Source: an uncultured Bacteroidota bacterium
GTDB taxonomy: Bacteria > Bacteroidota > Bacteroidia > Bacteroidales > SZUA-534
Assembly: GCA_937899145.1 (NCBI GenBank)
Contig: CALBPW010000082.1
Span: forward strand, 1-14,507
Length of the DNA: 14,507 bases
Reading direction: 5' to 3'
Made by a program: the position numbers and the translations under genes
In this document: one piece after another, positions 1 through 5,755 of the stretch
Numbering within the stretch: the stretch's first letter is position 1
Layout of the letters: each line of letters opens with the position of its first letter
Notes under the pieces: generated by a model
What the model saw: only the letters and a program-made list of their open reading frames with translations
Database searches by the model: none
Told to the model about the DNA's origin: nothing

Positions 1-259
1 GTTCATCGGCGATGTCCCGCTTCTTCAGCAGATCCACATAGCTGATGATGCTGGTCAGGGGGGTTTTCAGGTCGTGGGACACGTTGGTGATCAGCTCCGT
101 GCGGAAGCGGTCGCTCTTCATCTGCTCCCGCACCGCCTTCTGCATGCCCCCGGAGATGGCGTTGAGCACCTCGGCGTGGCGTTTCAGATCCCCGGGCATG
201 CGGGCGGTATCAGTGTGGTAGTTCAGCTCACCCTGGGCGATGTGCTCCGCAGCGGCCCG
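1..259 (-). pseudogene. Histidine kinase fragment (HAMP end and HisKA H-box)
   Basis: Read on the minus strand from 259 down to the window edge, this is an open frame of about 86 codons with no start or stop. It contains the end of a HAMP-like region (AEHIAQGEL), a linker, and a clear HisKA phospho-acceptor motif, VSHDLKTPLTSIISYVDLLK, whose histidine is the autophosphorylation site of two-component sensor kinases. The sequence resembles VanS-like sensors of gut Firmicutes (Clostridia). Its high GC content differs from the AT-rich Bacteroidetes DNA that fills most of the window. The reading breaks off around 245-259, where an unrelated esterase fragment begins on the other strand. The N-terminal sensor part is therefore missing, and the ATPase domain would lie beyond the window edge. 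The kinase identity is confident; the source lineage is inferred. Confidence 0.8.
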
Positions 260-390
260 TACACCCTGACCGTCTCCGACGGAGAGAAGCGCGTCCTGAA
301 GAACGTCCTCATCGGAGAAGTCTGGCTGTGTTCGGGTCAGTCGAATATGGAAATGCGGGTGGCCGATAAGGTGACCGGCTGGGAGAAGGA
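251..390 (+). pseudogene. Sialate O-acetylesterase (SASA/GDSL-like) fragment
   Basis: The plus frame reads GPYTLTVSDGEKRVLKNVLIG followed by EVWLCSGQSNMEM. The GEVW(L/V)CSGQSNM block is the nucleophile-serine region of the sialate 9-O-acetylesterase family, secreted esterases that remove acetyl groups from sialic acid or from xylan-type glycans. Only about 45 residues remain of a protein usually 450-700 residues long. The piece starts in the 245-259 junction with the kinase fragment and merges in frame, somewhere around 365-395, with a coiled-coil stretch that belongs to an IS3-type OrfA. No native start codon is visible. It is a fragment and cannot make an enzyme. Bacteroidetes origin is plausible, but its GC content is higher than that of the rest of the window. 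Confidence 0.75.
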
Positions 391-457
391 ACTCGCCGAG
401 GCCAACAAGCGCATCCGCGAGCTCGAGATGGAGAACGCCTTCCTAAAGACGATATGA
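385..457 (+). pseudogene. IS3-family transposase OrfA, C-terminal fragment
   Basis: In the same frame as the preceding esterase piece, about 22 codons read ELAEANKRIRELEMENAFLK and end at TGA 455-457. An acidic/basic leucine-heptad stretch ending in ELEMENxFLKK is typical of the C-terminal coiled coil of IS3-family OrfA proteins, just before the programmed frameshift into OrfB. The N-terminal helix-turn-helix and all of OrfB are missing. The last residues (T-I) depart from the usual FLKK continuation, which places another breakpoint near 445-450. The family call rests on a short motif and is tentative. The exact boundary with the esterase fragment cannot be fixed by eye. Confidence 0.5.
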
Positions 458-578
458 GCAGAGCATTAGTGAGCCCCTCTGCATGTCGTCTCTAATTATC
501 GTGGGTCGGGGCCGATAATGGTCTTGTCGTAAAAACCGGCGACCGGCCAGGTTGCCACAGACATGGAAGGGGCTCACC
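445..578 (+). ncRNA. IS110 left-end noncoding region, candidate bridge RNA
   Basis: The 134 bases before the IS110 start codon contain several inverted repeats: GCAGAG (458-463) with CTCTGC (477-482), ATTATCG (495-501) with CGATAAT (513-519), and a longer-range GTGAGCCCCT (469-478) with AGGGGCTCAC (568-577). IS110-group elements are known to express a structured bridge RNA from the noncoding end upstream of the recombinase gene, which guides target and donor recognition. Position, length and local stem-loops fit such an RNA. Its boundaries, internal loops and guide sequences cannot be assigned by eye. The left edge may also be cut by the junction near 445. Confidence 0.3.
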
Positions 579-804
579 ATGGCACATGTTACATCTGTCG
601 GTCTCGACGTGCACGCAAGGTCGATCAAGGGATGCGCCTTCAACCCGTTCACCGGCGAGGTGGAGCGCAGGACGTTCGGGTACTCGCCTGCCGAGGTCGC
701 CTCGTGGATCCTCGGGTTCGAGGCGCCGAAGGCCGTGTACGAGTCGGGCGTGACGGGCTTCCACCTGCAGCGCGAGCTGGCGTCCCTCGGCGTCGACTGC
801 GTGC
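579..804 (+). pseudogene. IS110-family transposase (DEDD recombinase), N-terminal fragment
   Basis: The start is ATG at 579, preceded by a purine-rich GGAAGGGG ribosome site (565-572). An upstream in-frame ATG at 552 is less likely. About 75 residues follow with hallmarks of the IS110 RuvC-like DEDD domain: GLDVHA near the N-terminus (Asp10 as first acidic residue) and [11 protein letters not shown] (Glu56 as second). After VDCV the sequence switches abruptly at about 804 to AT-rich transporter DNA. The remaining acidic residues and the C-terminal serine-containing transposase domain are therefore absent. The GC-rich codon use suggests an actinobacterial donor such as Coriobacteriia. The product would be inactive. 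Family identity is firm; whether the truncation is biological or an artefact is open. Confidence 0.85.
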
Positions 805-1050
805 TATGGTTTATTGATAACGATAATACCAGTTTTAACAATCGGAATTATTGCGCGAAAAGTTTTTAAGTTAAATTATTTTACAATTATTGGTATGATT
901 TCGGGCACAAATACCAATCCGCCAGCACTTTACTATTCAAATATGATAGCTGAAAACGACCGTCCGTCAGTAGCATATTCAACCGTTTACCCGCTCTCAA
1001 TGTTTTTGCGCATTGTGCTTGCACAAACGCTTATTTTGATATTTGTTTAG
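805..1050 (+). pseudogene. AspT/YidE-type transporter, C-terminal fragment
   Basis: The frame has no start of its own; TTG at 814 is only the first possible initiator. It reads [20 protein letters not shown], then the conserved [11 protein letters not shown] block and [19 protein letters not shown], ending at TAG 1048-1050. These are the last two conserved segments of the aspartate-alanine exchanger family (AspT/YidE duplication domain), integral membrane antiporters of about 530-560 residues. Only about 80 residues remain. The stop lies where the family normally ends, so this C-terminus is natural and the loss is at the 5' side, at the join with the IS110 fragment. AT-rich composition matches the rest of the window, so native Bacteroidetes sequence begins here. 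Confidence 0.8.
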
Positions 1051-1246
1051 AAGGTTGGGAAAAGTCAAGAGTAACGGGAATTGACATTCCGACGTGTGTG
1101 GAATCTCTTAAGTTCTGCGGAGATGTTGACAATTCCGATATATACCGGGACAGCATAGCAAGAGTTTTTTGACTTATATTTATTTGGCTTTAATCGGTTA
1201 GAGGTAAAAAAATGAAGTTTTGTGTGTATCGTGGTGCAACAAAATC
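1051..1246. other. Intergenic stretch with a short unassigned open frame
   Basis: Between the transporter stop and the convergent regulator gene lies 196 bases without a recognisable gene. One plus-strand frame stays open from about 1041 to TGA 1170-1172, reading GWEKSRVTGIDIPTCVESLK and then FCGDVDNSDIYRDSIARVF. It has no start codon, is offset from the transporter frame, and matches no family I can name. It may be a gene remnant or chance. No clear terminator hairpin is visible. Confidence 0.3.
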
Positions 1247-2125
1247 TTAGTTTCTTTTCACAAGTTTCCGATACTCCGTTGGCGATATTTTTTCATGCGT
1301 TTTAAACTTCCGGGCAAAGTATGACGAATCTAAAATGCCAAGATTTTCAGCAATTTCGTTCATCGTTAAATCGGTATTTTTCAGCATCATTTTTGCTGAA
1401 AGAATTAGTGAATCTTCAATCCAAGCTGAGGCCGATTTTCCTGTATTTTTCTTAATAACTTTGTTTAGATGGTCAGCTGAAACATTCAGATTTTCAGCAT
1501 ATTCTGAAACGGAAAGCTTTTGTTGTTCCGTTGAAAAAACCAACTCCATAAATTGCTGGCAAAGTGAGTTTATAAAAGAGTTTGGGTGCGTCTGACTTTT
1601 TTCGGCTTCAATAGCTATTTCAACTAAAAACGAATTAAGGTTAACTCTGATAACATCATTGTTTTGGGGAACCGAAAGCGTTTCAGAAAAAATTCTGTCA
1701 AGAATAACCTGAATAAATCCACTGCGAGTGTGGTCGAAACGGGTAACGTAGTTGCCTTGAACTTGCAGAAATGTAAAACCTTTGAAAGAATTGGTAATGA
1801 GCGGAGAAGCGCATAAAAAATCAGTGTTGAAACTTCCCATGTATCCAAAACAATTTTTAAAGTAAATAATCTTAAAAGTTGTTTTTTCGGGAATTGTCAT
1901 GCACTCGTTAGCCAAAACCAAATGACGCATATTGTTGATTTCCACCATCACTTCGCCTTTAATCAGAAAAAGAAAATTATGATTTTTTGAACAAATTGGC
2001 GGCGACGGGCAATTGAGCAAATTTTGACTGTTTTCGTCAAGTATGCGTATTGAGAAAAGAGCCATATTGCTATTATCGGCCAAACGCCCCATTTTGTTAA
2101 TCGACGAAGGGTTCTGTTTTTGCAT
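1247..2125 (-). CDS. AraC-family transcriptional regulator
   Basis: The C-terminal ~90 residues hold the two helix-turn-helix units of the AraC/XylS DNA-binding domain: LSVSEYAENLNVSADHLNKV for the first, and LTMNEIAENLGILDSSYFAR followed by KISPTEYRK for the second. The N-terminal ~190 residues look like a cupin-type sensor domain (FLIKGEVMVEINN; a pre-HTH helical stretch follows), so it probably binds a small ligand that is not identifiable here. ATG at 2125 is preferred (292 residues); an in-frame TTG at 2140 would add five residues. A -7-like box lies 32 bases upstream. The gene is divergent from the TauE/SafE permease with a shared ~117-base intergenic region, the usual arrangement of a regulator controlling its neighbour. 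That target is inferred. Confidence 0.9.
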   Translation of the reverse strand: MQKQNPSSINKMGRLADNSNMALFSIRILDENSQNLLNCPSPPICSKNHNFLFLIKGEVMVEINNMRHLVLANECMTIPEKTTFKIIYFKNCFGYMGSFNTDFLCASPLITNSFKGFTFLQVQGNYVTRFDHTRSGFIQVILDRIFSETLSVPQNNDVIRVNLNSFLVEIAIEAEKSQTHPNSFINSLCQQFMELVFSTEQQKLSVSEYAENLNVSADHLNKVIKKNTGKSASAWIEDSLILSAKMMLKNTDLTMNEIAENLGILDSSYFARKFKTHEKISPTEYRKLVKRN

Positions 2126-2156
2126 AGAAAAACGCGACAACTAATTAAAAATCATG

Positions 2157-2164
2157 CAAAAATA
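2157..2164 (-). promoter_or_regulatory. Bacteroidetes -7 box for the araC-type gene
   Basis: On the minus strand these bases read TATTTTTG, a full match to TAnnTTTG, the -7 element of the Bacteroidetes primary sigma factor. It ends 32 bases before the ATG at 2125. No good TTTG/TTG -33 box was found at the usual 19-21 base spacing, so the assignment is moderate. Confidence 0.45.
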
Positions 2165-2191
2165 GAAAATTGATGTTTGTTCAGAATATTT

Positions 2192-2224
2192 TTTGTTAAT
2201 AAACCAAAACTGAATTTAATTTTG
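2192..2224 (+). promoter_or_regulatory. Bacteroidetes-type promoter for the TauE/SafE gene
   Basis: A -33 TTTG (2192-2195) and a -7 TAATTTTG (2217-2224, matching TAnnTTTG) are separated by 21 bases, within the range known for Bacteroidetes promoters. Transcription would begin near 2231, giving a leader of about 12 bases before the ATG at 2243. This is the best-formed promoter in the window and supports the phylum assignment. Confidence 0.65.
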
Positions 2225-2242
2225 CTGCGCAAATGAAAAACT

Positions 2243-2971
2243 ATGGAAATATCGTCAATAATTTTATTGATAGTGTTTTGTACAGGAGCCAGTGTAATTC
2301 AACGAGTTAGCGGATTCGGTTTTGGTATTTTCATAATGACAATGTTGCCGCATATAATGCCGTCGTATGGCGAGGCAACAACGCTTTCCGGCATTCTTTC
2401 GGCATTGCAGTCGCTGTATGTTCTGACAACAGTTTATCGGCTAATTGATTGGCGGCGCGTAATACCTATCTTGCTGACATTTATTGTGGTATCTTATTTT
2501 GCCGTGCAATATGTTTCAGTTGCCGCTGATGTACATTTGAAACATTTACTTGGAGTAGTACTTATATTGATGAGTTGTTATTTCTTGTTAATCAGCGAGA
2601 AAATTCATCTTCGTCCAACATTGCCAGTGCAAATATCTATGGGAACATTAAGTGGTTTGATGGGCGGCTTGTTTGCAATGCAAGGTCCGCCGGCAGTGCT
2701 ATATTTTGTGGCATCGGAAACCGATAAAGAGCGATATTTAGCCTCAACTCAAGTTTACTTTTTCATTGGTAATTCAATAATGACCTTGTATAGGACGCAA
2801 AGCGGATTTCTTACACCAACTGTCGGTTATGGCTGCCTGTATGCGTTTGTAGGGGTTATTGTTGGAACACAAATCGGAAAACTGTTATTTAACAAAATGT
2901 CGACAGTTATATTGCGAAAAGTTATTTATGCCTATATGGCTGTGGCAGGCGTAATAGCACTTTTAGCATAA
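2243..2971 (+). CDS. TauE/SafE family permease (probable anion exporter)
   Basis: This 242-residue, strongly hydrophobic protein has about eight predicted membrane segments. The two half-repeats show the family signatures: RVSGFGFGIF near residues 21-30 and LSGLMGGLFAMQGPPAVLYF at 136-155. TauE/SafE proteins move small organic or sulfur anions such as sulfoacetate or sulfite across the inner membrane. Length is normal for the family (240-270). The ATG at 2243 follows a well-formed promoter, and no SD is present, as usual for Bacteroidetes. The divergent AraC-type gene is the likely regulator. It converges with the flippase gene, leaving only 20 bases between the stops. The substrate cannot be read from sequence; no sulfonate-metabolism gene lies nearby. 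Confidence 0.88.
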   Translation: MEISSIILLIVFCTGASVIQRVSGFGFGIFIMTMLPHIMPSYGEATTLSGILSALQSLYVLTTVYRLIDWRRVIPILLTFIVVSYFAVQYVSVAADVHLKHLLGVVLILMSCYFLLISEKIHLRPTLPVQISMGTLSGLMGGLFAMQGPPAVLYFVASETDKERYLASTQVYFFIGNSIMTLYRTQSGFLTPTVGYGCLYAFVGVIVGTQIGKLLFNKMSTVILRKVIYAYMAVAGVIALLA

Positions 2972-2991
2972 ATGATAGATGTTTGTGTTTA

Positions 2992-4281
2992 TTATTTAAC
3001 TAATTGTAAATCATAATTTTTTACTGTTTTGACAAACCAAAAACATTCTATCAAGATTATCAAGGCACTTGAAATTGAAAATAAGATGATGCAAAGTAAA
3101 AAATTATCGGACAAAATCCCAACGGAAAGGCTTATAACTCTAATAATCAAATAAATAATTTCGAAGCAAAGGAGTCCGCGCTGTTTTTTAAAAACGTCAG
3201 GAATAAAATTTAACGAACCGCAAATGCACACAATGCCAAGCCAAGGCAGCATCAATCTGATGTATTGTCCTGTTGTTTCCCAGCCATCGCCTAAAAGTAA
3301 TTTTGTTAAATAGGGGAGAAAAAAGTAGAGCACGCAAAAAGAAGGAATAATAATCAATAAACAATATTTTATGAATTGTTTTATTAGCGGGTTAACCTTT
3401 TGCCGGTTTTGAACCAACTCGGCAACTTTTTGAAAAAGCACATGATTTACAGAGCTTACAATCATATTTATCGGTCGTAATGCTAATGTGAATGCCATTC
3501 CCAAAAAACCCATTTCGGCAAGGCTAAAATAAGGTGTCAGTAAAAAAAACGGAAGATTGCTGCTCAGATTATTGATAAGGGCTCGAGGCAAATCGTATTT
3601 AGGGAAGTTGATATATTCTTTTGCCGCAAAAGCGCATTCTTGTTTGTTAATATTTAAAAGCGGAGTTAGAATTTTTTTGAACGAGGTTTTTATATTTATC
3701 AATATTGAAAAAAGCGGAGCAATGATTGAGGAGATTATCATACCGCCAGCAGTAAATCCAATAAAGCCAAAGCCGCATTTTGTGCAAACACTGGTTGCGC
3801 ATTGTACAATTTGATAGGTGCTGATTTTGCCAAATTGTTTGTTACGTATGTACCAATAATTTAGAAGAACCCAAAATGATGAAATAAAAACAAATGTGGG
3901 GATAAAATAAAGCCAATCAGCAAGTTGTGGTGTGTTAAATAAATTAGCAATTTGAGTAGAAAACGGTGTTGTCAGAATACAAAAAAGCGTTACTCCAACC
4001 ATTATCGACAATCCATTATGAAAGCATGCGACGGCCGTAGTTTCTGATTTTGGAATGATGATTGAGTATTGAAGTTCGGCATTTGCTAAAATTATTAGCA
4101 CACCACCAATGCTCAAAAAAAGGTTAAGTAAGCCAAAATCATCGGGCGAATAGAGGCGGGTAAGTAGGGGATATACTGCAACACCAATAATTTGTGCTAT
4201 AACATTTGCCGAAATCAGTTTTGCCGAATTTTGTACTAATTCCGATTTTCGAAAGTTTAATATGTTGCTGAAATCAAACAT
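2992..4281 (-). CDS. Polysaccharide/oligosaccharide flippase (Wzx-like, MOP superfamily)
   Basis: The 429-residue protein is hydrophobic throughout with roughly a dozen predicted membrane helices. It opens with the typical N-terminus of polysaccharide biosynthesis flippases: NSAKLISANVIAQIIGVAVY, then PLLTRLYSPDDFGLLNLFL, where LTRLYSPxDFG is the family hallmark. Such proteins translocate undecaprenyl-linked glycan repeat units across the inner membrane for O-antigen, capsule or exopolysaccharide assembly. Length is normal. The ATG at 4281 starts 42 bases after the stop of the upstream polymerase gene on the same strand, with no terminator seen between, so co-transcription is possible. No glycosyltransferase, polymerase or sugar-nucleotide gene is adjacent, so it is an orphan flippase and its glycan is unknown. 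Confidence 0.88.
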   Translation of the reverse strand: MFDFSNILNFRKSELVQNSAKLISANVIAQIIGVAVYPLLTRLYSPDDFGLLNLFLSIGGVLIILANAELQYSIIIPKSETTAVACFHNGLSIMVGVTLFCILTTPFSTQIANLFNTPQLADWLYFIPTFVFISSFWVLLNYWYIRNKQFGKISTYQIVQCATSVCTKCGFGFIGFTAGGMIISSIIAPLFSILINIKTSFKKILTPLLNINKQECAFAAKEYINFPKYDLPRALINNLSSNLPFFLLTPYFSLAEMGFLGMAFTLALRPINMIVSSVNHVLFQKVAELVQNRQKVNPLIKQFIKYCLLIIIPSFCVLYFFLPYLTKLLLGDGWETTGQYIRLMLPWLGIVCICGSLNFIPDVFKKQRGLLCFEIIYLIIRVISLSVGILSDNFLLCIILFSISSALIILIECFWFVKTVKNYDLQLVK

Positions 4282-4323
4282 TTAGGCAAAAATAGAAAGC
4301 AAATGCAAAAAACAAAGTATCAG

Positions 4324-5559
4324 TCATTCATCATTTATATCATCGTTAATCATATCATTATCAGAGGGTTTTGTGTTTGCGAGAGCACTATGGATAGTTT
4401 CGTCGCCAAAGCGTTTATTAATTTCGTCGATGGTGCGCATAAGTTTTTCGCTGCGGTGTATGTCGCGTGTGTCGAAGAGGTCAAGCTGAACAGCACTGTC
4501 TGGTACAATGTTTGAAAGCACAATACCCATTTTTTTGTATTGAAAATCAGGATGATAAATTTGATTTAGAATTTTTAGTGCAAATGTGGTGATAAGTGCT
4601 GTATCTTGTGTAGGAGTTGGAAATTTTGAACTGTTAGAGGCTGAATATTGGGGCAAATCGGATCGGTGAATATTGGTTTGCAAAAAAACTGTAACCAATC
4701 CGCAAACGCTTTTTTGCGCACGCAGTTTGGCTGCCACATCGGCAGAAAACGAGGCCAGAAGTTCTCGCAGTTTGTTTTTGTCGTTTGTCATAAAATCGAA
4801 AGTGCGCGAGTGCATTATGCTTTTTTGATTGTCGTGTTTGTTTATTTCGATTGCTTGTTGCCCGTTTAGTTCGCACCAAGTGCGATGCCCGCCTACACCT
4901 AATTTGTGTTTAACATAATAGTTGGGAAGGTTAGCATAATCGATAGCAAACACAATACCATTTTCAGCCAAAAAACGGCTATTTGCACGTCCAATCCCCC
5001 AAACATCAGATATGTTCAGGTTTTTCAACGCCTTTGCGCGGTTAGCTTCTGATAGCACACAAACACCATTATAGCCCGCATAATGTTTGGCATACCAAGT
5101 TGCCACTTTTGCTAATGTGTAAGTTTGCGAGCATCCACAACTTACAGGAATTTTTGTTTTGTTGGTTATCAGATTTTTAACTTTTGTTATATAATTCTTT
5201 ACTTCAGCCTCTGTGTCTAATGGGATTTCACCAAAAAACTCATCAATGCTATATTGCCTAAAATTTTGTACAATATCCTGTTCTACAACAAGACGCATGA
5301 TTTGTTTTGAAATTTCGCGATACCGTTTGTGTCGGACAGGCATAATTATAACCCCTTGCTGTTCAATGATTTTTTTTACTTGGAATATAGGATTTCCTCG
5401 TTTCAGCCCCAATTGTTTAGCTTCGGCCGAAAGAGCCAATATAATTCCACCACCAGCTTCATTAGCATTAGCTACAACAATCGGTTTTCCAATCAGTTCA
5501 GGACGATCGGCAACTTCGCAACTGGCAAAAAAATTATTACAATCGATGTGAACAATCAT
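4324..5559 (-). CDS. umuC: Y-family translesion DNA polymerase, UmuC-like (Pol V catalytic subunit)
   Basis: The 411-residue protein is close to the length of UmuC. The palm domain shows the metal-binding N-terminal motif VHIDCNNFFASCE (Asp6) and the YSIDEFF motif (Asp106, Glu107), which together form the Y-family catalytic triad. CGCSQTYTLAKVATWYAKH (141-159) matches the conserved finger/palm motif, and DVWGIGRANSRFL (185-197) a helix-hairpin-helix in the thumb. The little-finger region carries QLDLF (358-362), matching the beta-clamp binding motif. The role is error-prone synthesis past DNA lesions, usually under SOS control. No umuD-type peptidase gene is adjacent, so any activator lies elsewhere. 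The tail after 395 is Asp/Asn-rich. The ATG at 5559 is the first in frame and gives the canonical N-terminus. Confidence 0.9.
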   Translation of the reverse strand: MIVHIDCNNFFASCEVADRPELIGKPIVVANANEAGGGIILALSAEAKQLGLKRGNPIFQVKKIIEQQGVIIMPVRHKRYREISKQIMRLVVEQDIVQNFRQYSIDEFFGEIPLDTEAEVKNYITKVKNLITNKTKIPVSCGCSQTYTLAKVATWYAKHYAGYNGVCVLSEANRAKALKNLNISDVWGIGRANSRFLAENGIVFAIDYANLPNYYVKHKLGVGGHRTWCELNGQQAIEINKHDNQKSIMHSRTFDFMTNDKNKLRELLASFSADVAAKLRAQKSVCGLVTVFLQTNIHRSDLPQYSASNSSKFPTPTQDTALITTFALKILNQIYHPDFQYKKMGIVLSNIVPDSAVQLDLFDTRDIHRSEKLMRTIDEINKRFGDETIHSALANTKPSDNDMINDDINDE

Positions 5560-5563
5560 ATTA

Positions 5564-5571
5564 CAAAGTTA
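5564..5571 (-). promoter_or_regulatory. Possible -7 box for the umuC-like gene
   Basis: The minus strand reads TAACTTTG (TAnnTTTG), only four bases before the ATG at 5559. If used, the transcript would be nearly leaderless. No -33 match at normal spacing and no LexA-like palindrome was recognised. Weak assignment. Confidence 0.25.
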
Positions 5572-5693
5572 TTTAAAATAGTTTGACGGAGAGAGGCACA
5601 ATGATGATAACCATATTTTCCTTCGAAAAATTTTTCCCCTAAAAGCGTTTCCTATTTAAAAAAATGTGCATATTTATTTTTTAGTTCAAATGC

Positions 5694-5722
5694 GATTTGT
5701 CAGCCAACAAATTGGCCAAATC
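5694..5722 (+). repeat. Interrupted inverted repeat before the sensor pair
   Basis: GATTTG (5694-5699), then a 3-base interruption, then GCCAA (5703-5707), a CAAA loop, TTGGC (5712-5716) and CAAATC (5717-5722) form an 11-pair stem with one bulge. It sits 33 bases before the start of the first sensor gene, in the intergenic region shared with the divergent umuC-like gene. It could be an operator or a leader hairpin; no T-tract follows, so it is not a terminator. No full -33/-7 promoter pair for the sensor gene was found nearby. Confidence 0.4.
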
Positions 5723-5755
5723 GATATTGGGTTTCAATAGACAAAAAGAGAAAAT

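Noticed and set aside
451..804. Complete IS110 insertion element
   Set aside because: The recombinase stops after ~75 residues, and no right end or second half of the catalytic domain is present.
443..841. Long minus-strand open frames opposite the IS110 fragment
   Set aside because: They lie antisense to a clear IS110 recombinase N-terminus and cross the composition break at ~804. The GC-rich DNA simply lacks stops in that frame.
2126..2140. TTG start at 2140 for the AraC-family gene
   Set aside because: An ATG lies five codons downstream and there is no ribosome site or conservation argument for the longer form.
4324..5559. DinB (Pol IV)
   Set aside because: Length, the DCNNFFASCE motif and the YSIDEFF and QLDLF positions fit UmuC better than DinB.
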